Of a stretch of 64,000 nt of DNA, positions 24,465-35,518 are shown in pieces. The stretch lies in contig NZ_CP053084.1 in assembly GCF_013004065.1 (NCBI RefSeq), positions 3,233,223 to 3,297,222 of the forward strand. The letters run 5' to 3'. Every line of letters starts with the position of its first letter. Position 1 is the first letter of the stretch. This DNA is from Limnobacter sp. SAORIC-580. Its GTDB lineage: Bacteria > Pseudomonadota > Gammaproteobacteria > Burkholderiales > Burkholderiaceae_B. The position numbers and the translations under genes are program-made. The notes under the pieces are model-generated. The model searched no databases. It saw nothing but the letters and a program-made list of their open reading frames with translations, and was not told the origin of the DNA.

Positions 24465-26465
24465 TCAGGTTCCCACTTTGGTGAGCATGCCTTTCAACGC
24501 ACTTAAGCGGTCTTTTGGGCTCATTTTGGGCGTGTCGTCGGGCAGGTCTTTGTCGGTTTCCAGCTGAAGTTCTTTGATAAAACGCGATGGAAAACAGCTC
24601 ACCAACTCACGCGCTTTCTTGCGCTTCCTGCACCAGGTAATGTTCAGGCTACGTTGCGCACGGGTAACACCCACGTACATCAGGCGGCGTTCTTCTTCCA
24701 GCCTGTCATCGGTCAGCTCGCGCCCTTCCCCGTCGCCAAAACTTGGCAAAATACTTTCCTCGCAACCAATCAAAAATACATGCGGAAACTCCAGCCCCTT
24801 GGCGGCGTGCAGCGTGCTTAGCTGCACAGCATCAGGCCGGGTGCCGTCGTCTTGCCGATCCAGCATGGTCATCAACGCCACCTTCTGGGTCAGGTCCAGC
24901 AGGGTTGAACCTTCCTCCTCGCCTTTGTCGCCCATCCACTTCACAAAGTCGAGTACGTTTTGCCACTTGGCTTGTGCACCGCGCTCGTCTTGCTGCTCGT
25001 AAAGCCACTCCTCGTACTTGATGGTGCTCAACAATTCATTAAGCAAATCACGCGCAGGTTCTCGTTGTGCCCGGTATTCCAGTTTGTTGATGAACGTACC
25101 GAAAGTGCGAAGCGCATCGACCATACCTGCATTCAAGTGGCTTTCAGCACCGGTTTCAAACAGTGCTTCAAACAATGAAACACCACGCGTTCCAGCGTAA
25201 GTGCCCAAAGCCTCGAGTGTTTTCTGACCAATGCCACGCTTGGGCGTGGTCACAGCGCGAATGAATGCGGGGTCATCGTCCTGATTCACGAGCAAGCGCA
25301 GATAGGCAATCACATCCTTGATTTCAGCGCGTTCAAAAAAACTTTGCCCGCCGCTCAAAATGTACGGAATTTTCTGGCGGCGCAAAGCCTGCTCCAGAAT
25401 ACGCGCCTGAAAGTTGCTGCGGTACAAAATAGCGTAGTCACCGTACTTGGCTCGCCGCTCGAACCGGTGGCCGCTCAGCATCATGGCCACTTGCTCAGCC
25501 TCATGTTCATCATCGGCCATGGGGCTGATCACAATCGGCTCGCCCGGACCATGGTCGCTCCACAACGTTTTTGGAAACAATTTGGGGTTGTTCTCGATCA
25601 AGCGGTTGGCGGCTTGCAAAATTCGCAAGGTCGACCGGTAATTCTGCTCCAGCTTGATCACCTTCAACTGCGGGTAATCTTCAGTCAACTGGCGCAGGTT
25701 TTCAATGGTGGCGCCGCGCCAGGCATAAATGGCCTGATCATCATCACCCACCGCAGTGAACATGGCGCGTGGCCCTGCAATCAAGCGCAACAAATCGTAC
25801 TGGCAAGCATTGGTGTCTTGCACCTCATCCACCAGCAAATAACGCAAACGGTTTTGCCACCGGCTGCGCACTTCTTCGTTGCTGGCCAACAGGCGGGTGG
25901 GTTTCAAAATCAAGTCATCAAAATCCACAGCCTGGTAAGCCGCCAAGGTGGCCTCGTAGCTTTTGTACAGGCGTGCAATATCACCTTCTTCTTCGGTAGT
26001 GGCCTGCGCCAAAGCAGCGTCTGGGTCCACAAGGCCGTTTTTCCACAGTGAAATGACACTTTGCGCCTTGCGTATCAACTGCTTGTCGGTGGTGCTGTAC
26101 AGCTGTTGTACCAAACCGTAAGTATCGGTCGCGTCCAGAATCGAGAAACGTGCCTTCAGCCCGGCATGCTTGTGTTCTTCCCGCAAAATTCGAATGCCCA
26201 AGCTATGAAATGTACACACCAACAAGCCCTTGCCCTCATTGCCGTGCAACAGCTTGGCCGCGCGTTCTTCCATTTCCTTGGCGGCTTTGTTCGTGAAAGT
26301 AACCGCTGCAATATTCTTGGCGCTCACGCCTTTGTTTTGAATCAGGTGCGCAATTTTTTGGGTGATCACCCGTGTTTTACCCGAGCCCGCACCCGCCAGT
26401 ACCAGGCAGGGGCCGTCGACATAATTCACAGCTTCGCTTTGGGCTTTGTTCAGGCCAACAGACAT
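24465..26465 (-). CDS. rep: ATP-dependent DNA helicase Rep
   Basis: 666 residues, the length of Rep rather than UvrD. Superfamily 1A helicase motifs are complete: LVLAGAGSGKT (Walker A), AVTFTNKAAKEM (Ia), LLVDEVQDTN (II), AVGDDDQAIYAWRGA (III), QNYRS (IV), ADDEHEAEQVA, LSTLHAAKGLEFPHVFLIG (V) and EEERRLMYVGVTRAQ (VI). It unwinds DNA 3'-5' and helps forks through protein barriers. It lies 46 bp after priA on the same strand. Confidence 0.93.
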   Translation of the reverse strand: MSVGLNKAQSEAVNYVDGPCLVLAGAGSGKTRVITQKIAHLIQNKGVSAKNIAAVTFTNKAAKEMEERAAKLLHGNEGKGLLVCTFHSLGIRILREEHKHAGLKARFSILDATDTYGLVQQLYSTTDKQLIRKAQSVISLWKNGLVDPDAALAQATTEEEGDIARLYKSYEATLAAYQAVDFDDLILKPTRLLASNEEVRSRWQNRLRYLLVDEVQDTNACQYDLLRLIAGPRAMFTAVGDDDQAIYAWRGATIENLRQLTEDYPQLKVIKLEQNYRSTLRILQAANRLIENNPKLFPKTLWSDHGPGEPIVISPMADDEHEAEQVAMMLSGHRFERRAKYGDYAILYRSNFQARILEQALRRQKIPYILSGGQSFFERAEIKDVIAYLRLLVNQDDDPAFIRAVTTPKRGIGQKTLEALGTYAGTRGVSLFEALFETGAESHLNAGMVDALRTFGTFINKLEYRAQREPARDLLNELLSTIKYEEWLYEQQDERGAQAKWQNVLDFVKWMGDKGEEEGSTLLDLTQKVALMTMLDRQDDGTRPDAVQLSTLHAAKGLEFPHVFLIGCEESILPSFGDGEGRELTDDRLEEERRLMYVGVTRAQRSLNITWCRKRKKARELVSCFPSRFIKELQLETDKDLPDDTPKMSPKDRLSALKGMLTKVGT

Positions 26466-26511
26466 ACAGGGGGGAAACTCCAGGGGAAGGCATTACTGTA
26501 CCAGAGGGCAC

Positions 26512-28614
26512 TTACAAATCGACCGGGTCCACTTCCAAAAACCAGCGCACACTGCCTGGTAGCTCGTGCAATTGCGCCAGCCACTGGGTTAAAAACCGGT
26601 GAAGCGCAGGTCTCGATTCGCTTTCAATCAGCATTTGCGCCCGCTCAATACCGCCTACCCGAACCACAGTCAACGGCACCGGGTCGCACATAAAAACAGG
26701 GCTGTCTGCATCCACCAAAGGTTCACCCAGCTCCCTCGCCGTGCTTAAAAACTGAAGGCAGTTGGCCAGCTTTTTGTGGTCGGCCCGAATGGTGGCCTGG
26801 TGGGAAAACGGCGGCATGCGTGCATCCTTACGGGCCTGCATTTCGTGACTGGCAAAGCTTTCGTAATTGTGTGCTTTCAATGCATCGAACAAAGGGTGCT
26901 GGGGGTAACGGGTTTGCACCACCATGCGGGCATCGCCTGCGCGGCGCCCCGCCCGGCCGGCCACTTGCATCAACTGGGCGAAAAGGCGTTCAGGGGCACG
27001 GTAGGCATGCGAATACAGCGAGGCATCCACATTCAAGGCCAACACCAGGGCCACATTGGCAAAATCGTGGCCCTTGGCAATCATCTGTGTGCCCACCAAT
27101 ACATCGGCTTCTCCACTGTGCGCCTGTTGCAGCAACGCTTCCATTTGCCCTTTGTTGCGGGTGCTGTCGGCGTCAATTCTCAAAATATTTGCAGTGGGCA
27201 GCAAGCCGGCCAGTGTTTCCTCAATGCGCTGGGTTCCGCGGCCAAACCCGGTCAAGTCCTGATTGCCGCAGGTGGGGCAATGCGTGGGCACCCGCTGACC
27301 AGCGCCGCAATGGTGGCAACGCAGCATGCGTTCATTCTTGTGCCACACCATATGAGCTGTGCAATGGTCGCAATTGGCCACCCAACCGCAGGCATTGCAC
27401 ACCATTTGTGGCGCATACCCCCGGCGGTTCAAAAACACAATGCTTTGTTTGCCGGCCTCGAAGTTTTGCACCAGCGCCTGCATGGCTGGCTCGCTCAATC
27501 CTTCTTTGGCCGGAAAGTTGGCCGTGTTGATCAGTTCCACTTTTGGCAAACTGGCACCCAGCACCGCCCGGTTTTTCAAACACAAGCGCTTGTACGCCCC
27601 AAGGTCGGCCTTCAACCAGCTTTCCAGGGCAGGGGTTGCCGAACCCAGCACAATCGGCACCTCGCGCTGTTTGGCCAGCATCAGCGCCAAATCGCGGGCA
27701 TGGTAACGCATGCCGTCTTGCTGCTTGTATGAAGGGTCGTGTTCTTCGTCCACCACAATCATGCCAAGTCGGGGCAGTGGGGTCAGCACGCCCAGGCGTG
27801 TGGCAATAATCACATCGGCAGCGCCCGTAGCGGCCTCGAACCAGGCCTTGGTACGGGTCAACTCAGCCAGGTTGCTGTGCATCACCACGACGCGGTGAGG
27901 CGCAAGGCGTTCCTTGTAAAGTGCTTGCGCAGCCGGGGTCAGATTGATTTCGGGCAACAGCACCAACACCTGCTCGCCGCGCTTTAATCGTTCTTCCACC
28001 GTGTGCAGGTACACCTCAGTTTTGCCACTGCCAGTTACTCCATAGAGCAGAAAGGGGTTAAAGCCTTTGGCATTGGCCAGCTGCGCCACAGCGTCCAGTT
28101 GCTCGGCATTCAGCTCCGGCTTTTCAAGTTTGTCGATTTTGGTTTTGTTGGCTTTGACACTGGTGTCCGGATCGGTACGCTCTGCCAGCAACTTCATGGC
28201 ATGTTCTCGGGATTTGGCCACCATCACCGGCTCCTCTCCACGGGCATTCAGAACCCGCAAGGCCTTGGGCAAGGCTTCAAGCGCGATCATGCCCAAAGGA
28301 TGGTGGTAGTACTTGGCGGCAAATTCAATCAAGGCCTGCCACTGGGCGCTCAGGCATTCACCTTGGTCCAACACCGAGTGCACGGGTTTGATGTTCTCGG
28401 CCAATTGCTGATCAGGAGCAACACCCTGAACCAGACCAATTCGATGCTGACGCCCCCACGGCACAATGACACGCATTCCAAATCGGGGCATGTGTTCACT
28501 GTGCCATTGGTAAGTGAAAGCTTTGGGAAGCGGTGCAGCAACCAACACATTCACCAGCAAAGTATGTCCCTTGATCGGGTTAGATGACGTGTTTTTGTTT
28601 GGGTCTGTCTTCAC
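26512..28614 (-). CDS. priA: Primosomal protein N' (replication restart helicase)
   Basis: 700 residues. The N-terminal 3'-DNA-binding domain (about 20-115) is followed by helicase lobes with LLYGVTGSGKTEVYL, VDEEHDPSYKQQ and VLGSATPALESW. Eight Cys form the zinc sites (CNACGWVANCDHC and CHHCGAGQRVPTHCPTCG), then GRGTQRIEE and QVAGRAGR. PriA recognises stalled or D-loop forks and loads the replisome. The start gives an 18-residue unconserved lead; a later start cannot be excluded. Upstream lies an intergenic region with a perfect DnaA box. Confidence 0.93.
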   Translation of the reverse strand: MKTDPNKNTSSNPIKGHTLLVNVLVAAPLPKAFTYQWHSEHMPRFGMRVIVPWGRQHRIGLVQGVAPDQQLAENIKPVHSVLDQGECLSAQWQALIEFAAKYYHHPLGMIALEALPKALRVLNARGEEPVMVAKSREHAMKLLAERTDPDTSVKANKTKIDKLEKPELNAEQLDAVAQLANAKGFNPFLLYGVTGSGKTEVYLHTVEERLKRGEQVLVLLPEINLTPAAQALYKERLAPHRVVVMHSNLAELTRTKAWFEAATGAADVIIATRLGVLTPLPRLGMIVVDEEHDPSYKQQDGMRYHARDLALMLAKQREVPIVLGSATPALESWLKADLGAYKRLCLKNRAVLGASLPKVELINTANFPAKEGLSEPAMQALVQNFEAGKQSIVFLNRRGYAPQMVCNACGWVANCDHCTAHMVWHKNERMLRCHHCGAGQRVPTHCPTCGNQDLTGFGRGTQRIEETLAGLLPTANILRIDADSTRNKGQMEALLQQAHSGEADVLVGTQMIAKGHDFANVALVLALNVDASLYSHAYRAPERLFAQLMQVAGRAGRRAGDARMVVQTRYPQHPLFDALKAHNYESFASHEMQARKDARMPPFSHQATIRADHKKLANCLQFLSTARELGEPLVDADSPVFMCDPVPLTVVRVGGIERAQMLIESESRPALHRFLTQWLAQLHELPGSVRWFLEVDPVDL

Positions 28615-28680
28615 AGCTTACTTTAAGTTCATGGACTAGCTGGCTTGAATTAAACGGAATACAAATTTTTTAACAGTCAA

Positions 28681-28720
28681 TGTGGATAACTTTGTGGACA
28701 TCCGTGGAAATAATCCACGG
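28681..28720. promoter_or_regulatory. DnaA box and palindrome in the priA/hemE intergenic region
   Basis: TGTGGATAA at 28681-28689 is an exact reverse complement of the R1-type DnaA box TTATCCACA. Just downstream, CCGTGGA-N5-TCCACGG (28702-28720) is a perfect inverted repeat containing a near-match (TAATCCACG). An A/T-rich tract follows (28745-28800). The 272-bp interval between priA (start 28614) and hemE (stop 28887) has no gene. Confidence 0.55.
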
Positions 28721-28886
28721 GTGTGCTACAGGATGTGAGCATTCATGTAAAGTACAAATTTTGTAAAATGCTTTTTTACTGTTTTAAAACAATAACTTAA
28801 CTGATCTGCCTGCTTTTCCATTCGTCGTGCAATGCAAAAAAACGTTTCTTCTGCCTTGCGCCAAAAATGTGCATAAGTCCAAGTTT

Positions 28887-29981
28887 TTACTGCCTTTGTT
28901 TGCGGCTATAGGCATGAACGGCATTCACCATCACCTCCACACTGTCCGGGTTGGTGAACTGCGAAATGCCGTGCCCAAGGTTAAAGACATGGCCAGCACC
29001 AGCCTGCGGCACGCCGAAACTTTCCAAAGCCTTGGCCACCTCGGCTTCAATCTGGGCTGGCTCTGCAAACAACACATTGGGGTCGAGGTTACCCTGAATG
29101 GCACAACGGTCGCCGATTCGTGCACGGGCCTGGCCCAGGTTCACGGTCCAGTCCACCCCCACGGCGCTGGCACCACTCGATGCAATGTCTTCCAGCCACA
29201 AACCACCACCCTTCGTGAAAACGATGGAGGGAATGTTTTCCGTGAAGCTGCCGCGATTCGCCTGCAAAGGCAAACTGGCTACGATTTTCTTGATGTAATT
29301 CAGGCTGAACTTCTGGAATGCGCCATCAGCCAAGGCACCACCCCAGCTGTCAAAAATCATCACTGCCTGGGCACCTGCGTCAATTTGCGCACGCAGGTAT
29401 TGGCTCACAGCTTCCGTGGTCACTTCGAGAATACGGTGCATCAGATCTGGCCGCTTGTACAGCATGGTTTTCACTTTGCGGAAATCGCTGCTGCCACCGC
29501 CTTCAACCATGTAACAAGCCAAAGTCCAAGGGCTGCCTGAAAAACCAATCAGCGGCACACGCCCACCCAAGGCACCCCGAATGGTGCTGACTGCATCTGT
29601 TACATAGCGCAGGCTGGTGCCAATGTCAGGCACCGCCAGTTTGGCCACATCGGCCTCAGTGACCAGCGGGCGCTCAAACTTGGGGCCTTCGCCTTCTGCA
29701 AAGTAAAGGCCCAAACCCATGGCGTCAGGCACGGTCAGAATGTCCGAGAACAAAATGGCAGCGTCCAGCTTGTAGCGCTCCAGCGGCTGCAAAGTCACCT
29801 CACAAGCTGCTTCGGGGTTGGTGCACAAACCCATGAAGTTGCCCGCTTTCGCGCGTGTTGCCCGGTACTCTGGCAAATAGCGGCCTGCTTGGCGCATCAG
29901 CCAGACAGGGGTGTACTCAGTGGCTTCGCGGCGCAATGCACGCAGAAAGGTGTCGTTCTTGACGGGCTGAAAACTGCTCAT
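28887..29981 (-). CDS. hemE: Uroporphyrinogen decarboxylase
   Basis: 364 residues, full length. It decarboxylates the four acetate groups of uroporphyrinogen III to give coproporphyrinogen III in heme synthesis. Family motifs are clear: [16 protein letters not shown] near the N-terminus with the two Arg that bind substrate, [16 protein letters not shown] with the catalytic Asp, [17 protein letters not shown], and a C-terminal [24 protein letters not shown]. It lies 25 bp downstream of a CoA-binding-protein gene in the same direction. Confidence 0.96.
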   Translation of the reverse strand: MSSFQPVKNDTFLRALRREATEYTPVWLMRQAGRYLPEYRATRAKAGNFMGLCTNPEAACEVTLQPLERYKLDAAILFSDILTVPDAMGLGLYFAEGEGPKFERPLVTEADVAKLAVPDIGTSLRYVTDAVSTIRGALGGRVPLIGFSGSPWTLACYMVEGGGSSDFRKVKTMLYKRPDLMHRILEVTTEAVSQYLRAQIDAGAQAVMIFDSWGGALADGAFQKFSLNYIKKIVASLPLQANRGSFTENIPSIVFTKGGGLWLEDIASSGASAVGVDWTVNLGQARARIGDRCAIQGNLDPNVLFAEPAQIEAEVAKALESFGVPQAGAGHVFNLGHGISQFTNPDSVEVMVNAVHAYSRKQRQ

Positions 29982-30006
29982 GTTCGTAAGTGCTTCTTGT
30001 ATAAAT

Positions 30007-30435
30007 TCAAACTAAAAACAGACGCTGGTGTTCGGTTTTCAAACAACGGTCCATCACAAAGGGCAAACCCGCCGCGCGGGCTTTGGCTTCCACCAGGTCG
30101 TTGCGAATACCCTGCTGCAACCACACTGCGCCGGCACCCACATTCATGGCCTGGGCCAATACATCGGGGGTGTGTTCAGCACGGCGAAACACATCCACCA
30201 CATCAATCTTCAAACCGGTTTCCGCGATCGCTGTTTTCAAATCGGGGTAACAGGTTTCGCCCATCAAGCCACTGGGCCGCCCTTGCAAAGCCGGGTTAAT
30301 TGGCAAAATTCGATAACCCTGCGATTGCAGGTACTTGGCCACGAAAAAACTGGGCTTGTGGGCCTGCGAGGAGAAACCCACCACGGCGATCGTTTTGGTG
30401 TTTTCGAGCAGTTGCTTCAGTTCAGCGTCTTGCAT
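30007..30435 (-). CDS. CoA-binding protein, YccU-like
   Basis: 142 residues forming one CoA-binding Rossmann domain: [53 protein letters not shown] and GAVWLQQGI, then [13 protein letters not shown]. It corresponds to the succinyl-CoA-synthetase-type nucleotide fold found alone in YccU. The function is unknown. The ATG at 30435 is chosen because GGAAG lies seven bases upstream; another ATG is two codons earlier. It sits between hemE and a sugar-isomerase-like gene. Confidence 0.85.
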   Translation of the reverse strand: MQDAELKQLLENTKTIAVVGFSSQAHKPSFFVAKYLQSQGYRILPINPALQGRPSGLMGETCYPDLKTAIAETGLKIDVVDVFRRAEHTPDVLAQAMNVGAGAVWLQQGIRNDLVEAKARAAGLPFVMDRCLKTEHQRLFLV

Positions 30436-30466
30436 GCGCATTCTTCCGGCGGTTGCCCGCCCAAGC

Positions 30467-31276
30467 TCAAGTTTCGAAGGTCTCCATTGTGCCTGAAAAA
30501 CCGGTACTTCGGATCCAGCCAAGGCCATCACGGGTGCCTGCCTTGGGCCGATACTCGCAACCCATGTGCCCGTTGTAGCCCAACATTTTCAAATGGGCAT
30601 ACACCGGCGCGTACTCACTGGCCCCTGGCTCGTCGCGATTGGGTACACCAGCAAGTTGCATGTGCTTCACCCGCCCAGAAGGTAAGTATTCGCTCAGCGC
30701 ATTCAGCACCTCACCTTCGGTGCGCAGGCAATGATACAAGTCCATTTGCACACCCAGGTTGGGCTGGTTCAAGCGAATCAACAGTTCATGGGCGTCGGCC
30801 TGGCGGTTCAACAGGTAACCAGGCACGTCAAACCGGTTAATTGGTTCAATCAACCAGTCAATTGCCTCAGTTTTCATGGTGCTGGCCAACCACAACAAGT
30901 TTTTCTCGTAACAGTTCCAAGCTGCCCGCATGCTTTGTTCATCGTTTGAATTCACAACGCCCGCCAACACATGCACTTTGCGCACACCCAACGCCGTGGC
31001 GTAATTCACTGCCTGTTCTGTTGAACGCTTGAATTCGTCGCGCCGCGAAGGCGAACTGGCCAACCCGCGATCGCCTTTGCCCCAATCACCTGCTGGTGCG
31101 TTAATCAACACCCATTGCACGCCAGCCTCGAGCGCCTTGTCGCGCAACAGTTCAGCAGGATAATCGTAAGGAAACATGCACTCTGCATGCCTGAACCCGT
31201 CCTGTGCACAAGCATCCAATCGGTCCTTGAAATCGAACTCGATGTAAAGCCAACTCAGGTTGGCCGTCAACTTCAT
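30467..31276 (-). CDS. Hydroxypyruvate isomerase-like TIM-barrel protein
   Basis: 269 residues of the xylose-isomerase-like TIM-barrel superfamily. Features shared with Hyi/OtnI are a start of NLSWLYIEFDFKDRLDACAQDGF, WVLINAPAGDWGKGDRG, LIEPINRFDVPGYLL with the metal-binding Glu, LGVQMDLYHC and GCEYRPKAGT with the second Glu. It would isomerise hydroxypyruvate and tartronate semialdehyde or a related 2-keto compound. Its start overlaps the end of the metallophosphoesterase gene by 4 bp. No glyoxylate-pathway gene is adjacent, so the physiological substrate is uncertain. Confidence 0.85.
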   Translation of the reverse strand: MKLTANLSWLYIEFDFKDRLDACAQDGFRHAECMFPYDYPAELLRDKALEAGVQWVLINAPAGDWGKGDRGLASSPSRRDEFKRSTEQAVNYATALGVRKVHVLAGVVNSNDEQSMRAAWNCYEKNLLWLASTMKTEAIDWLIEPINRFDVPGYLLNRQADAHELLIRLNQPNLGVQMDLYHCLRTEGEVLNALSEYLPSGRVKHMQLAGVPNRDEPGASEYAPVYAHLKMLGYNGHMGCEYRPKAGTRDGLGWIRSTGFSGTMETFET

Positions 31277-32097
31277 ATTTCGAACACCAGGTGCGGGTTG
31301 AAGAAAGGATTCTCAAAAGCCTGCGGCGTCACCTGCACTTGCCCACGCTCCATTTTTCGCGCTTTGCCTTTTTTGCGAACATAACCACGTGGATTCACCA
31401 ACACGCGGGTTTGACCACCGTTGTTGTGAACGGTGTAATCGAAGGAATCATGCATGTGCCCGTGCACCCACACATCGGCTTTGCCCATCAAACGACTCAG
31501 GTCAGATACAAACGCCGCGTTGATCGGGCTTAAGTTAAAGCGTGGGTGAATACTTTGCGGGTGGGGCGCATGGTGAGTAATCACCACGGTTTTTCCATCA
31601 AACGGTGAAGACAGTGCAGACTCCAGCCAATCGATATTCTGGTAGTGCAAATCGATGCCCATGCTTGGGGAAAACTGTTTGCCGCGCATGCGGATTAACT
31701 TGTAATCCGGCAAAAACGCCTTGGCCACAAGCTCGGCACCAAACCGCCAACCGGGCTGAATATTGAAATCGGTCCACAAGGTACAACCCAAAAAACGCAC
31801 ACCCTGAATCACCACGCTGGTGCGCTGCAGGTAATTCAACTGCTTCTTCGCGGCCAGTTCAAACAAATGGTCGTCAAGAATTTCAATGTCGTGGTTGTAA
31901 TACTCGTGATTGCCTGCCACGTAGATGTGCTGTTTCTCTCCCAAGTCTGCCAGGGCATTCAAGCCCTGAGTGCCTTGGTGAATGTCACCGGCAAGGATCA
32001 TCAGGTCCACGTCCTCAGCAGGTTGTGGAACAGCCGCCAAAGCGGGAAAGTGGCGCATCGTTTCAAGATGCAGGTCAGAATACAAGGCGATTTTCAT
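31273..32097 (-). CDS. Calcineurin-like metallophosphoesterase
   Basis: 274 residues with the complete metallophosphoesterase signature: YSDLHLE, LILAGDIHQG (as MILAGDIHQG), VAGNHEYYNHD, ITHHAPHPQS and WVHGHMHDSFDY, which supply the dinuclear metal ligands. It is cytoplasmic with no signal peptide. The family hydrolyses phosphodiesters or monoesters of many kinds; the substrate is unknown. It is translationally coupled to the following hydroxypyruvate-isomerase-like gene. Confidence 0.88.
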   Translation of the reverse strand: MKIALYSDLHLETMRHFPALAAVPQPAEDVDLMILAGDIHQGTQGLNALADLGEKQHIYVAGNHEYYNHDIEILDDHLFELAAKKQLNYLQRTSVVIQGVRFLGCTLWTDFNIQPGWRFGAELVAKAFLPDYKLIRMRGKQFSPSMGIDLHYQNIDWLESALSSPFDGKTVVITHHAPHPQSIHPRFNLSPINAAFVSDLSRLMGKADVWVHGHMHDSFDYTVHNNGGQTRVLVNPRGYVRKKGKARKMERGQVQVTPQAFENPFFNPHLVFEI

Positions 32098-32132
32098 GCC
32101 TTTATTCTAACCTGTAGAAAATTCAAAGCGGA

Positions 32133-32522
32133 TTACACACCCTCAGTAGCCAACGCACTTCCCATTTGTTCAATGCACCGCAAAATATGGTCTTCCAGAA
32201 TTTTGCAGGTGATATGCCGCCAGTCCAGGCGATTGATGAATACCAGGCAATCATTTTTGGGATCAACTGCAAACCAGGAGGGAATGGGTGTCGATGCGCC
32301 CATTTCGCGATTGGCTTGCAACACCTTCTTGGCAGCGGCCAGGCTGTCCACGCGAAAACGTTTCAATTCAATGTGAATATCAACCCAAGTGATGCCTTCC
32401 ATCTCCCCGTGCTGCAGCAATACGGCTTGGTCGCTGAAAAAGAACACGCGACCCAGAGGGGTCATGTTGCTTGGGCGACTCTGTTGAAGGTCTTTCAACA
32501 AATCATCGAATTTCTGATACAT
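32133..32522 (-). CDS. Conserved-looking protein of unknown function
   Basis: 129 residues, soluble, alpha/beta in appearance (alternating hydrophobic strands such as VFFFSDQAVLL, WVDIHIELKRF, CLVFINRLDW). I do not recognise the family. The ATG at 32522 has AAGGAG six bases upstream, the best ribosome binding site in this neighbourhood. That site decides against the ATG seven codons earlier. It is transcribed in the same direction as the ATP synthase operon upstream but is separated from it by a terminator. Confidence 0.7.
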   Translation of the reverse strand: MYQKFDDLLKDLQQSRPSNMTPLGRVFFFSDQAVLLQHGEMEGITWVDIHIELKRFRVDSLAAAKKVLQANREMGASTPIPSWFAVDPKNDCLVFINRLDWRHITCKILEDHILRCIEQMGSALATEGV

Positions 32523-32601
32523 AAATGGCTCCTTGATTGCCATTTATGTTGCGAATCCCCGCACGTAGGTTCCACAGGGTTTCACAATGGTTCCGCTCAA
32601 G

Positions 32602-32630
32602 AAAAAAGCCACGGTTTTCACCGTGGCTTT
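32602..32630 (-). terminator. Terminator of the ATP synthase operon
   Basis: On the minus strand, stem GCCACGG / CCGTGGC with loop TGAAAA is followed by six T and C. It starts about 27 bp after the atpC stop codon. Confidence 0.85.
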
Positions 32631-32656
32631 TCACTGGCTTTTCAACCTTGTACTGC

Positions 32657-33076
32657 TTAGCGTACTTTTCTCAAGCGCTTGATGGCCTGCAACTGTGCAA
32701 TCGCGGAAGCCAATTCAGCCTGTGCTTGAGCATAGTCAATGTCCGCACTGCGATTGGCCAATGCCTCTTCAGCCAAACGCTTGGCTTCCGTTGCTTTGGC
32801 TTCATCCAGGTCGCTGCCGCGAAGGGCTGTGTCTGCAAGAACAGTCACTGCGTTGGGTTGTACTTCCAACACGCCACCGTTTACAAACACCACTTCTTCC
32901 TCAGCTTGACCCGCAATCTTGATGCGAACTGTACCGGGCTTGATGCGTGTAATCAGCGGGGTGTGGCGTGGGTAAATACCCAGCTCACCCTGCTCTCCGG
33001 GCAAAGCAACAAACTCTGCTTCACCTTCGAAGATTGATTCTTCTGCACTCACCACGTCCACGCGGATTGTCGACAT
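32657..33076 (-). CDS. atpC: F1Fo ATP synthase subunit epsilon
   Basis: 139 residues. The beta-sandwich contains [36 protein letters not shown], the most conserved part of epsilon, and the C-terminal helical hairpin ends with [13 protein letters not shown]. Epsilon is part of the central stalk and damps ATP hydrolysis. The ATG at 33076 is preferred because AAAGGAA precedes it at good distance; an ATG two codons earlier is too close to that site. It is the last gene of the operon. Confidence 0.95.
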   Translation of the reverse strand: MSTIRVDVVSAEESIFEGEAEFVALPGEQGELGIYPRHTPLITRIKPGTVRIKIAGQAEEEVVFVNGGVLEVQPNAVTVLADTALRGSDLDEAKATEAKRLAEEALANRSADIDYAQAQAELASAIAQLQAIKRLRKVR

Positions 33077-33145
33077 ACTCATTTCCTTTGTGATGGGCAC
33101 CGGCTTGGGTTTTCACCTTGGCCGGTGCACGACACACCAATCGGA

Positions 33146-34552
<1,407 letters not shown>

Positions 34553-34575
34553 TCAAAATCGTTCCGAACATCCGC

Positions 34576-35445
34576 TTACACAGCCGCTGCGCCGCCGACG
34601 ATCTCTGCCAATTCTTTCGTAATGGCAGCCTGGCGGGCTTTGTTGTAGGTAAGTTGCAGTTCACTGATCACATTCTTGGCGTTGTCTGACGCTGCCTTCA
34701 TCGCAACCATACGTGCTGATTGTTCTGAAGCCATGTTCTCTGCCACTGCTTGATACACCAATGCTTCGATGTAGCGCAGCAACAAATCGTCAATCACGGC
34801 CTTCGCATCCGGCTCATAGATGTAGTCCCACGACGTGGAACCCTCATCGGCTTGCAGCCTGTCGCCACCCAAGGGCAGCAATTGCTCGAACACGGCTTCT
34901 TGCTTCATGGTGTTTACAAAGCGGGTGTATGCCAAATAAACAGCATCCACTTCGCCTGCAACGTACGCATCAAGTTGAACCTTGATCGCGCCGATCAGTG
35001 CTTCAAGGTGGGGCTTGTCGCCAAGACCCGTTACCTTGGAAGTCACATCAACACCAATGCGGTTAAAGAAGCCAGCGCCCTTTGTACCGATTGCGGTTGC
35101 TCGTACCTTTGCGCCCTTGGCACCAAACTCCTGAAATTTGCTGGTCACCAAACGCAGAATGTTGGTGTTCAAGCCACCACACAGACCTTTGTCAGTTGTC
35201 ACAACAATCGCAGCCACGTTTTTGATCTCGTCGCGCGCCACCATGTATTCATGGCGGTATTCAGGGTTTGCCTTGGCCAGGTTGGCGCAAATATTCCGAA
35301 CTTTGTCCGCGTAGGGACGAGCCGAACGCATACGGTCCTGGGCTTTGCGCATTTTGGACGCAGCCACCATTTCCATCGCCTTCGTGATCTTTCGCGTGTT
35401 TTGCACGCTCTTGATCTTGGTCCGGATTTCCTTCATTCCTGACAT
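34576..35445 (-). CDS. atpG: F1Fo ATP synthase subunit gamma
   Basis: 289 residues. The N-terminal helix ([31 protein letters not shown]) and the C-terminal helix ([45 protein letters not shown]) form the rotating coiled coil; [11 protein letters not shown] is the central conserved motif. It couples proton flow in Fo to conformational change in beta. Confidence 0.97.
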   Translation of the reverse strand: MSGMKEIRTKIKSVQNTRKITKAMEMVAASKMRKAQDRMRSARPYADKVRNICANLAKANPEYRHEYMVARDEIKNVAAIVVTTDKGLCGGLNTNILRLVTSKFQEFGAKGAKVRATAIGTKGAGFFNRIGVDVTSKVTGLGDKPHLEALIGAIKVQLDAYVAGEVDAVYLAYTRFVNTMKQEAVFEQLLPLGGDRLQADEGSTSWDYIYEPDAKAVIDDLLLRYIEALVYQAVAENMASEQSARMVAMKAASDNAKNVISELQLTYNKARQAAITKELAEIVGGAAAV

Positions 35446-35518
35446 CGTATTTCCTCCAATGACCGGGAAGGTACGAGACCTTCCGAGTTATGCGGTGGGT
35501 ACAATCAGATCGCTCTGA

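Noticed and set aside
28681..28800. Chromosomal origin of replication at the priA/hemE interval
   Set aside because: Only one perfect DnaA box is present; gene orientation and rpmH at the right edge point to an origin outside the window.
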